From NCBI GenBank assembly GCA_030039005.1, contig JASHQT010000107.1:1-23549 (forward strand): a stretch of DNA of 23,549 nt, written 5' to 3'. Of the stretch, positions 7,421 to 14,447 are shown one piece after another. Made by a program: the position numbers and the translations under genes. The stretch is from Bryobacteraceae bacterium. Lineage in GTDB: Bacteria; Acidobacteriota; Terriglobia; Bryobacterales; Bryobacteraceae. The notes under the pieces are model-generated. The model did no database searches. It saw only the letters and a list, made by a program, of their open reading frames with translations, and was not told where the DNA came from. Position 1 is the stretch's first letter. Each line of letters begins with the position of its first letter.

Positions 7421-8368
7421 TTACTTGGGGACCTCCACCGCGGCCAGCACCTGCTGAATCACCTGGTCCGTGGTCAGACCTTCGAGATCGGCTTCGGGCT
7501 TCAAAATGATGCGATGGCGCAGAACGGGGAAAGCCGCCGCCTTCACGTCGTCGGGCAGCAGATAGTCGCGGCCATCCATTCCGGCCAGCACACGCGCGGC
7601 GTGGAATAGGCCAATGGCGGCACGCGGGCTGGCACCCAGCGAAATGGCCGGCCAATCGCGTGTGCGGCGAATCAAGTTCACGACGTAGGAATACAGCGCG
7701 GGTTCTACTTTGAGCGCACCGGCCTCGCGACGCGCTCCCGCGAGCAGAGCCCGATCGATCACCTCCAGCGCCACATCTTCCGGGCGCCGTACGCCGAACC
7801 CTTGGTCGTAACGGGAAAGGATCTCGACTTCCTCCTCCGCGTTCGGATACGAGATGCGAATCTTCAACAAGAAACGATCGAGCTGCGCTTCAGGCAATGG
7901 ATAGGTCCCCTCGAATTCCACGGGATTCTGCGTGGCGAGCACGGTGAAATTCTCCGGGAGCGGATGGCGCTTGCCATCGATGGTCACCTGGCGCTCCTCC
8001 ATGGCTTCGAGCAAGGCCGCTTGGGTGCGCGGCGCGGTGCGGTTGATTTCATCCACCAGCAGCAGATCGGTGAAAACCGGGCCGGGGTGCAAACTGAAGG
8101 TGCTGGTGTTCAGGTTAAAGACGTTGGTGCCCGTGATGTCGGACGGCATCAAGTCGGCCGTACATTGCACGCGCTGAAAACCGAGACCGCAGATGCGCGC
8201 GAGCGATTTCACGGCCAGCGTCTTGGCGAGTCCCGGCACGCCTTCGATCACGGCATGGCCGTTGCACACCAGCACCAGCAAAAGCTGGTCCACGACCTCG
8301 CTTTGGCCGACGATTACTTTCGCCAATTCCGCGCGCACCTGCTTGGCAAGTGCGGAAAGAAGTTCCAC
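7421..8368 (-). CDS. MoxR-family AAA+ ATPase
   Basis: 315 residues starting with GTG 8368, 2 nt after the DUF4350 stop; an AGGAG lies about 12 nt upstream, inside the previous gene. All AAA+ elements are present: Walker A GVPGLAKT (43-50), Walker B LLLVDEIN (102-109), sensor 1 LATQN (144-148), the Arg of QLDRF (165) in the MoxR pattern EAQLDRF, and sensor 2 LGASPRA. MoxR proteins are cytosolic hexameric ATPases thought to act as chaperones that mature or remodel VWA/DUF58 partner proteins. The partner encoded next is DUF58. In this locus MoxR is the only visible energy source, so it most likely drives the neighbouring membrane proteins. Length is normal for the family. Confidence 0.96.
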   Translation of the reverse strand: MELLSALAKQVRAELAKVIVGQSEVVDQLLLVLVCNGHAVIEGVPGLAKTLAVKSLARICGLGFQRVQCTADLMPSDITGTNVFNLNTSTFSLHPGPVFTDLLLVDEINRTAPRTQAALLEAMEERQVTIDGKRHPLPENFTVLATQNPVEFEGTYPLPEAQLDRFLLKIRISYPNAEEEVEILSRYDQGFGVRRPEDVALEVIDRALLAGARREAGALKVEPALYSYVVNLIRRTRDWPAISLGASPRAAIGLFHAARVLAGMDGRDYLLPDDVKAAAFPVLRHRIILKPEADLEGLTTDQVIQQVLAAVEVPK

Positions 8369-8370
8369 GG

Positions 8371-9585
8371 TTAATTTTTCTCCTGGGAAGGCGCGCCCAG
8401 CATGCGTAGTTGCAATAAGTAGCGCTCCATCTTTTTCACCAGCCTGAGCGCTTGGCGGGCGGGAAGCTTCCGTAGCTTCGCATCGAGCGATGCCTCCCGC
8501 AGAACTTCAGCGATCTCCGGATCCAAGCCCAGCCGTTGCTGCGCGGTGCGCGCCAGTTCCGCATCGCCGGTGGCCACAGGCAATCCCAGCCGGCGGGACA
8601 GCTCGCGGTGCAGCCTGCGATAGGAAACGTCGACCGGGATTGCAGCTGCGCCCGCGCGCTGGTAGAGACCGCCCATGGTCTCGATGAATTCGAGTGGTGA
8701 GAGCCGCGAGACGGGCGCCGGGTGAAACAACGGACCGGCGCGCCGGCTGAATGTGAACAACACGGCGAGCATAAGAATGCCGAGTTGCACGCATCCCCAC
8801 GGAATCGGCGTCTTTTGAATATAGCCCCACAGCGAACCGCGCGCGCCGTGAAAATATTCGTCCCAATAGATCGTTGCGGAGTCCCGGCGGCCGATGGAAT
8901 CCATGGTGTTGAGAAAGAGGTCCAAATTTCCGGCCTCGGAAATGCCGGCGTTGGTCAAAGGAGTCGCTCCGGCCCACCAGAAAACTTCTCCCTGCCCGAT
9001 CCTCCAGGCGACGACCACCGGCTGATCGCCGGCCCGACCCGTCGACCCATAGAACTGGATCTGCGATTCGGTGAGCTCGGTCCAAAACGCAGCCGGCCGC
9101 ATGACGATCGTTCCGGCCGCGCGCGAAAGGGAGCCGGGAAAACTGGGGTGGAACTCTTTCCAGGCCGGGTCGAGATTTGGAAATAGGAAACCGGCGCCGG
9201 GAAAGAACAGACTGATGGCTGGGCCGGAAAATAGAATGCGGCCACCGCTTTCGACATAGTGCATCAGTGCTTCGCGGTCCTGCCGCGAAGGAGGATCGGC
9301 CGGGTCGGCCAGGATCAGCAACGATCCTTCGCCCGGCATGCGAAGATTGGCTGGCGGCTGTTCCCACCGCCGGACTGGATAATGCAGTTCCCCAAGCAAC
9401 ATGTAAGCGGCCAGCGCGCCTCCGGACGAGGAGTCGTAACTGGACGGGATGGCACTAGCCTCACCGGTGGCCGAAGGCGCAAACGCGGCCATCGAGGCAA
9501 GCAGCAGGACGGCGAGTGCCGCCGCGCCCCACAGCAGCTTACGGTCGGCTGAACTCAGCCCGCTGGACATCACCGCGCTTGGCAT
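8371..9585 (-). CDS. DUF4350 membrane protein
   Basis: 404 residues from ATG 9585, which overlaps the DUF4129 stop in a TAATG; a slightly upstream ATG at 9600 is less likely because the coupled start is available. A membrane helix (about 17-37) is followed by an extracytoplasmic domain of about 220 residues and a second helix (about 263-281). A charged cytosolic tail follows (PVSRLSPLEFIETMGGLYQR, then helices rich in Arg and Leu). The external domain has the DUF4350/GATase-like pattern: GSLLILADPADPPSRQDREA (87-106), YVESGGRILFSGP (110-122) and IGQGEVFWWAG (196-206). No catalytic triad is evident, so ligand binding is more likely than catalysis. It is the third gene of the coupled leftward operon, between DUF4129 and moxR. 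Confidence 0.9.
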   Translation of the reverse strand: MPSAVMSSGLSSADRKLLWGAAALAVLLLASMAAFAPSATGEASAIPSSYDSSSGGALAAYMLLGELHYPVRRWEQPPANLRMPGEGSLLILADPADPPSRQDREALMHYVESGGRILFSGPAISLFFPGAGFLFPNLDPAWKEFHPSFPGSLSRAAGTIVMRPAAFWTELTESQIQFYGSTGRAGDQPVVVAWRIGQGEVFWWAGATPLTNAGISEAGNLDLFLNTMDSIGRRDSATIYWDEYFHGARGSLWGYIQKTPIPWGCVQLGILMLAVLFTFSRRAGPLFHPAPVSRLSPLEFIETMGGLYQRAGAAAIPVDVSYRRLHRELSRRLGLPVATGDAELARTAQQRLGLDPEIAEVLREASLDAKLRKLPARQALRLVKKMERYLLQLRMLGAPSQEKN

Positions 9586-10541
9586 TAATCCAGACGGCAA
9601 CCCAGGGCCTCCAGATGCTTCAGGGACTCATCGAAATCGGCCATGCCCGCGGCTTGCTTGGCGTACCAGAAGCGCTCCAGACTCACAGTGAGCGCGCCGA
9701 GAGGGCTGCGGGCGGGCTGCCCGGTGGGAATGAGGCGGAGATACTCGCGCGGGGTGCGGGTGCGGTCTTCCGAGAGCGCGCGGTTCTCCTGCAAGCGCGC
9801 GATGCCGGCCCAGTACACAGCGTGAATCGCCTCGCGCCATTGAGAACGAGCAGCGGCCTGCCGCGCTTCGCCGAGCCACGCGACTGAGTCGCGAGAAGCA
9901 AGGCTCGGAAGCACGCGAGGGAGAGCGAGCAGGGGATCGGTGCGCCTCCAAAGACGTACCAGCCACATTGCGATCAATCCGATGGCGGCCACGATCAGAA
10001 TCCAGAACAGAACTTGCCCGGCGCCGATGTGCTGGCCGGCCGCACCAAGAATGCGTTGCAGAAGCGACGCAATCCACGCCGCCACACGTTCGCGGAACAA
10101 ATCCCAGGCGCTCGGCGGATGGACATGCGAAAATTCACGACGCGCGAGAATTTTCGTCAAGCTGGCGCGCGCGGCCGCCGGGGATTCCTCCGGCGTTGCA
10201 GAATAGGCTTCCAGCTCTCGCGCCATGCGATCCAGCCACTGCCGTGCCGCGGGAATGTGATCCTCGTCGAGCTGCGCTTGAAGAGGTTGCGACGCGATGG
10301 AATAGTGGCCGTCGGAGGTAACCACCCTCCAGTGATCCGGCACGGCCGCGGGCAAAGTCGGGGGATTCTTATCCAGTCCCGATTTCATCTGGCGCAATTG
10401 GGCCGCTAGTTCCGCCGGGCTTTGGTCCGGCGCGGACGGCTGCGCCCTGGCGCTTGCGGCAAACCATGCCGGACATGCGAGACACGCGGAAATGGAGAGC
10501 AGTACGCGGCGATTCAAGCGTGCGATTCCAGTCTCTTTCAA
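9585..10541 (-). CDS. DUF4129 protein with signal peptide and single membrane helix
   Basis: 318 residues if translation starts at TTG 10541, which overlaps the upstream stop in TTGA; another TTG at 10517 would trim eight residues. The frame stays open far upstream but there it overlaps the previous gene in another frame. Residues 1-33 are a signal peptide (NRRVLLSISACLACPAWFAA, cleavage near ARAQ). Then come a helical extracytoplasmic region (about 40-170), one membrane helix (175-196) and a cytosolic DUF4129 domain (about 225-315) with the family pattern RTPREYLRL and FWYAKQAAGMADFDES. DUF4129 is often fused to or encoded near transglutaminase-like proteins; none is seen here. It is the second gene of the operon, and its stop overlaps the DUF4350 start. 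Confidence 0.88.
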   Translation of the reverse strand: MKETGIARLNRRVLLSISACLACPAWFAASARAQPSAPDQSPAELAAQLRQMKSGLDKNPPTLPAAVPDHWRVVTSDGHYSIASQPLQAQLDEDHIPAARQWLDRMARELEAYSATPEESPAAARASLTKILARREFSHVHPPSAWDLFRERVAAWIASLLQRILGAAGQHIGAGQVLFWILIVAAIGLIAMWLVRLWRRTDPLLALPRVLPSLASRDSVAWLGEARQAAARSQWREAIHAVYWAGIARLQENRALSEDRTRTPREYLRLIPTGQPARSPLGALTVSLERFWYAKQAAGMADFDESLKHLEALGCRLD

Positions 10542-11356
10542 ATAATCGAGGGCAGACCGCTCGCATTGGGAGAGCGTTGGGATTCCGGATTCATCATGAA
10601 CTGGATGTCGAATGCCTCTTTTCGAACCCGCAAATCGTAGTAGAAGATGGAGGTTGCGATTAACAGGACGGGCCGCGTCAGCACCGTGGCGATGGTGGAA
10701 CCAACCTGAACCAGGGCCGTCCAGAATTGCAGCATGCCCGGATTCCGGATGCTTAACGCCAAAGGAATGCTGAAGGGGAGCGCAAAAAGCCCCAGGGCAG
10801 CATAGGCGATGACCACCCACAGCAGCAGAATCACGAACGCGCCTCCAGCGTTATCCCGCGTGAGTTCCCAACTGCGGGAGAGCGAGTCGCGCGGGCCTTT
10901 GTTCTCGATCAACGCGACCGCCACGCAGATGAGCAAGCGGCAGGCAACGTAGATGCCCGGGATCACCAACAGGATTAATCCTCCCATGATGGCCAAGCCA
11001 TTCAGTACGATCACTCCGAGTAGTGGGGCGAGCTCACTGGCGACCCTGCGCAAAGCCCCGCCGATCGACGCCGGGCGTCCCAGATAAAAGTCCGATACCG
11101 CCAGTATCGTGCCGCCCTGCGACAACAAATACGCCAGGACATTTGCCGCCAGCAGGAGCAAGGTCAGAATCACGCTGAACGATATGGAGCCGCTCGCGGA
11201 ATTCACCGTAAATAGGCGCGCCAGCGTGAAAGCCAATACGATGAGTTCGGGTATGCCGCAAATACCCATAAACACGAGGAAGTGGCGGCGATAAAGGAAG
11301 AAAGTGCGATCGAGAATTTCACCTAAAGAGAGCGGGCGCAGATCGAGGTTGGTCAT
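10538..11356 (-). CDS. Multipass membrane protein, GdpP-type membrane domain
   Basis: 272 residues with about six membrane segments (near 27-50, 58-92, 112-152, 170-195, 205-225 and 230-250) and a short soluble N-terminus (MTNLDLRPLSLGEILDRTF). The blocks LIENKGPRDSLSRSWELTRDN and FYYDLRVRKEAFDIQFM are typical of the membrane domain shared with glycerophosphodiester phosphodiesterases (PF10110-like). No phosphodiesterase domain is attached, so it is not an enzyme of that kind. It is the first gene of the leftward five-gene operon; its TGA overlaps the TTG start of DUF4129. No clear ribosome site precedes it: the upstream strand carries two GTCGAA copies separated by an A-tract. A consensus -10 lies 64 nt upstream. 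Confidence 0.87.
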   Translation of the reverse strand: MTNLDLRPLSLGEILDRTFFLYRRHFLVFMGICGIPELIVLAFTLARLFTVNSASGSISFSVILTLLLLAANVLAYLLSQGGTILAVSDFYLGRPASIGGALRRVASELAPLLGVIVLNGLAIMGGLILLVIPGIYVACRLLICVAVALIENKGPRDSLSRSWELTRDNAGGAFVILLLWVVIAYAALGLFALPFSIPLALSIRNPGMLQFWTALVQVGSTIATVLTRPVLLIATSIFYYDLRVRKEAFDIQFMMNPESQRSPNASGLPSII

Positions 11357-11415
11357 ATTCGACTTTTTCGACTTTTTTCACTGGCGCGCATCTTTTTCAC
11401 TTGTAGCAGTTAGCC

Positions 11416-11428
11416 GAGTATTATACTC
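11416..11428 (-). promoter_or_regulatory. Perfect 13-bp palindrome containing a consensus -10
   Basis: GAGTATTATACTC at 11416-11428 is a perfect palindrome with 6-bp arms around one central base. Read on the minus strand it contains TATAAT (11425-11420), an exact sigma-70 -10 box, 64 nt upstream of the first gene of the leftward operon. No good -35 is visible at 16-18 nt. The palindrome could be an operator covering the -10. This is the only promoter-like site in the 187-nt gap between the operon and the PhyH gene. Confidence 0.4.
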
Positions 11429-11543
11429 CGATTGCGCTGCCGGATGATAAACGGAAATCGCGCGCAAGACCGCTTTTGACTCCGGCACTTTCACGCCGCT
11501 CCTCGAAGACTGAGCGTGCTGTCGTGCTAGTATCATCGTTCCA

Positions 11544-12563
11544 ATGTGCGGGGCTCAAATGTGCGCGAGCCAGATAGCGCATTCCGATTGCGGCACACTA
11601 GGTGTTTTCGGTTTGAAGCGATTATGGAAACAGTACGTCCGCGCAACGGATTGCGGCACACGACAGCCTCCAAATGCCGCCGAAATTCGAGCCGATAGCG
11701 TACTTCTCGCGGGTTTGCGGCTTGGCATTCGCGAGACGCTCGATTTCCTGACCATCGCGGCGCCATCGTTTGAGCAGTTCGAGGCTTGGGTGCTCGCAAG
11801 GAACGGCGGAAATATGGAACCCGAACGCGTCCAGCGCCTCAATGCGGCCCTGCGCGGGGAGGGCGCCTTCGCGCTGGAAAGTGTCCTCAGCGAGCCCGTA
11901 CTTTCCCAGGATGATCTGGCGTTTTGGGACGAACAGGGCTATGTTGTGGTCAAAAAGGCTGTGAGCGCCAAGGCGTGCTCGGCGGCCATTGACGCGATCT
12001 TCTCTTACGCGCGCATGTCCCCACATGAGCCGGACTCCTGGTATCGCGCAAATATCTGGATACCTCTGGCGCACCATCCGGCGTTGTGGCAGAACCGCAA
12101 TTCGCCGCGCATCCATACTGCTTTCGCTCAAATCTGGGGACGCCGCGATTTGTGGATGAATGTCGACGTCTGCGGCGTCAATCCACCGCTGCGGCCGGGG
12201 TATGCGTTTCAGGGAACCCCGCTACATTGGGACATGACTCTCGCTCCGCCGATTTGCTTCGGCACACAAGCTATTCTGTATCTCAGCGATACCGCCGCCG
12301 ATCAGGGCGCGTTCAGTTGCGTCGCCGGTTGTCACCGCTGGCTCGGACAATGGCTGGAGCAGATACCGGCCAGCGAAAATCCGCGCGACGTGGCGCGCCA
12401 AGAGTTACAGGCCACTCCCGTCGCTGGCCAGGCCGGGGATCTCGTGATCTGGCATCACGCGCTGCCTCACGCCGCGACACCGAACTTAGGTTCGTTTCCA
12501 CGGGTAGTGCAGTATCTGAACATGTTCCCCAGTGAGTTTGAAGTGAACCCGACGTGGGTATGA
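11544..12563 (+). CDS. Phytanoyl-CoA dioxygenase (PhyH) family protein
   Basis: 339 residues from ATG 11544. An ATG at 11559 (with a GGGG about 5 nt upstream) or a TTG near 11612 are alternatives, since the first 45 residues are cysteine-rich and unlike the family. PhyH proteins are non-haem Fe(II)/2-oxoglutarate oxygenases hydroxylating small molecules or lipids. The double-stranded beta-helix begins near residue 125 (FWDEQGYVVVKKAVS). The iron ligands are H228 and D230 in TPLHWDMT and H309 in LPHAATPN; R320 in FPRVVQYLNM binds the 2-oxoglutarate carboxylate. LWMNVDVCGVNPP and YLSDTAADQGAFSCVAGCH are also typical. Substrate cannot be predicted. It stands alone, divergent from the MoxR operon and convergent with an MFS gene. 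Confidence 0.85.
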   Translation: MCGAQMCASQIAHSDCGTLGVFGLKRLWKQYVRATDCGTRQPPNAAEIRADSVLLAGLRLGIRETLDFLTIAAPSFEQFEAWVLARNGGNMEPERVQRLNAALRGEGAFALESVLSEPVLSQDDLAFWDEQGYVVVKKAVSAKACSAAIDAIFSYARMSPHEPDSWYRANIWIPLAHHPALWQNRNSPRIHTAFAQIWGRRDLWMNVDVCGVNPPLRPGYAFQGTPLHWDMTLAPPICFGTQAILYLSDTAADQGAFSCVAGCHRWLGQWLEQIPASENPRDVARQELQATPVAGQAGDLVIWHHALPHAATPNLGSFPRVVQYLNMFPSEFEVNPTWV

Positions 12564-12702
12564 GACTGATCGGAAATGGGGTGGATGCCACTTGGAACAG
12601 CATCTCCCTAGGGTGGTTCGAATTGGTGGCCCCAAAGGCGTGGTGGACCGCACAGCGCAGCTTCCGAGCAGTCCCGGCTCCACTAGATTCATCCAGGAAT
12701 CC

Positions 12703-12719
12703 GCTTGACGGTGTCAAGC
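12703..12719. terminator. Hairpin overlapping the MFS stop codon, weak terminator candidate
   Basis: GCTTGAC (12703-12709) and GTCAAGC (12713-12719) form a perfect 7-bp stem with a 3-nt loop, lying between two convergent genes and covering the stop codon of the MFS gene (12714-12716). No T-run follows in either direction, so termination is uncertain. The rest of the 150-nt gap shows nothing recognisable. Confidence 0.3.
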
Positions 12720-14003
12720 CGATGGCGTGAAGCTTCGGCCTCGCGTTTCCGGACCAAACCACATCAACATGGCGAGCAAGAGGCCGGAAACCAGGATGCA
12801 GGCGCCCATCGCGGCGGAGAGCTTGACGCCCCGGTCCTGGAGCGCCCCGATAAGCACCGGCGCTATCGATCCGAGGGCGGCCCCGACGTGATAGACAAAG
12901 CCCGGTCCGACACTGCGCGCGGCGGTGGGAAAGCGTTCAGTGAGATACGACGGCACGATGCCATAAACGCCCATGCCACATGCGCCCATGAGGAGCGCGC
13001 CGACCGACAGCATCAGGGAAGAGTGTGGTCCGGCAAATAGGGGGATCACCAGCACACCAATCAGCGCCGCCATTGTGGCGGCTCCCCTTCGGCCCACTCG
13101 CGTTTCGGAAACACGTCCCCATAGCGCCGTCCCCAGGATTGCGCCGACGTTCAGGGCCATGAGATATGGAATCGCCGGTCGACGCGCTTCACGGAGCAAG
13201 GTCGGATACCAGAAGTTGATCGAGTAGTACGACATTAGGAAAGCGCCCATGAGGAGGGAGGTCTGGATGGTAGTGGCCAGTAGGTCGGGATGAAAGATGC
13301 GGAGGAGCGACAGGCCGTCGCGCTGATTGGATTCCTTGAGGTGGCTACGGCGCGCCAGCCACACGGGACTCTCTTTCACCCGCAGCCAGGTCCACAGCGC
13401 CAGTATTACCGGCGCGGCGCCCAACCAGAAAAACGTCCGCCATCCGAAGCCGTTCGGTTCATTCAGGAGTGGGTACAACAGTTGGAAAACAACGGCGGCG
13501 AGCATGTAGCCCCAATAGAAGCCGCCGGCCAAGAGTCCGGATGCCGCGCCGCGCAAGTGGTCGGGCCAGTGTTCGAGCGCCAGCGGCATGCCCGCCGCCC
13601 AGACGCCCCCCATGCCAATCCCGAACAGCGCGCGGAATCCAAAGAGCATCGCGTAGCTTGTGGAAAAGCCGCTGAGCAGGCTGAACAGCGCTAACCAGAG
13701 GATGGAGAGGATCAAAGGGAGCTTGCGGCCCAGGCGGTCGGCGGCGGTCCCTGCTCCCAGTCCCCCCACAAGGCGAAACACGAGCGTGACAGTTCCGAGC
13801 GCGCCCGCAAGGGCTTTGTCGACTGTGAAGCTGTGTTGGATGTCGATGAGTAGAAAACTCAGGATGGAGAAATCGAATCCGTCGAAGGCCCAGCCGAGAA
13901 ATGCGGCGAAGAAGGCGTTCCATTGCGCGCGGGTAACGTCGCGGAAGGTAGAGCGAGAGCCGGCAACACGAGCTTCAGAACGGGTTTGAACCGCGGTTGC
14001 CAT
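12714..14003 (-). CDS. MFS transporter, sialate/aromatic-acid:H+ symporter type
   Basis: 429 residues from ATG 14003, chosen because GGAAG lies 5-9 nt upstream; the ATG at 14063 adds 20 residues without family character. Twelve membrane segments are visible. Segment 1 is GWAFDGFDFSILSFLLIDI, with the acidic pair characteristic of sialic-acid/lactate (SHS) and aromatic-acid (AAHS) carriers. The MFS loop 2-3 motif follows as GTAADRLGRKLPLI, then RALFGIGMGGVWAAGMPLALE in segment 4-5 and YGIVPSYLTERFPTAARS in the second half, ending with PETRGRSF. These are proton-coupled carboxylate importers of the inner membrane. The substrate cannot be read from sequence. No catabolic operon is attached, so the gene is probably its own unit. 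Confidence 0.85.
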   Translation of the reverse strand: MATAVQTRSEARVAGSRSTFRDVTRAQWNAFFAAFLGWAFDGFDFSILSFLLIDIQHSFTVDKALAGALGTVTLVFRLVGGLGAGTAADRLGRKLPLILSILWLALFSLLSGFSTSYAMLFGFRALFGIGMGGVWAAGMPLALEHWPDHLRGAASGLLAGGFYWGYMLAAVVFQLLYPLLNEPNGFGWRTFFWLGAAPVILALWTWLRVKESPVWLARRSHLKESNQRDGLSLLRIFHPDLLATTIQTSLLMGAFLMSYYSINFWYPTLLREARRPAIPYLMALNVGAILGTALWGRVSETRVGRRGAATMAALIGVLVIPLFAGPHSSLMLSVGALLMGACGMGVYGIVPSYLTERFPTAARSVGPGFVYHVGAALGSIAPVLIGALQDRGVKLSAAMGACILVSGLLLAMLMWFGPETRGRSFTPSA

Positions 14004-14063
14004 TTTCGCTTCCATCATCCGTTCGAGTATACCCCTAAGGCCGGTCGAACCAGCTTGAATCAC

Positions 14064-14447
14064 TTAATTCGCCATGTGGATCGTTAGGAACGAAGAACCC
14101 CGCGACGCACGAAGCCCTGGGTTCGGAACGAAAAACGCGCCCTCGTACGTTTCTCGACGGGCTACAATTGCCGATATGCCAGGAAACAAGCAAGAACGGC
14201 TGCGGCCTATGACAAGATCATGGAGTTGGCGGCAATCCCGATGAGCGACCTGCCAAAGTACCGGCCGGGCGCGGAGTGCAAGAGGAACAAGCAGCGCAAG
14301 CCAAAGCTCGGCGGAAGCCATCGCGCGTCGTGACTGAGTGAACGAATCGGCGGCCGGCAGGCCGAGTGTCTCAATTATCCCCTATAGAGAAACCGAGTCG
14401 AGATTTGGTCGCGCCGGCGTTGGCATGGCTGGCGGGATGAGGATCAA
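14064..14447. other. Intergenic gap with one doubtful 37-codon frame
   Basis: This 384-nt stretch separates the MFS gene from the multicopper oxidase. The only coding-like signal is a + strand frame, ATG 14220 to TGA 14333, giving 37 residues: MELAAIPMSDLPKYRPGAEC, then a lysine/arginine-rich tail ending GSHRAS. The frame stays open upstream (RKQARTAAAYDKI) without a start, so it may be the remnant of a small basic protein. An 85-codon frame on the other strand is its shadow. GAGGA at 14438-14442 is the ribosome site of the oxidase gene. No promoter or terminator is convincing. Confidence 0.3.

Noticed and set aside
11361..11399. Repeated CTTTTT tracts (two GACTTTTT copies plus CATCTTTTTCAC)
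   Set aside because: Simple T-tract repetition upstream of the membrane-protein gene; too short and irregular for a tandem repeat, and no hairpin to make it a terminator.
11476..11533. TTGACT and TAGTAT as a promoter for the PhyH gene
   Set aside because: The spacing between the boxes is far from 17 nt and the −10-like box is too close to the first ATG.
12590..12710. Coding-like peptide (RIGGPKGVVDRTAQLPSS) in the gap after the PhyH gene
   Set aside because: Short, no start, and I cannot tie it to any family; chance reading in GC-rich DNA is as likely.
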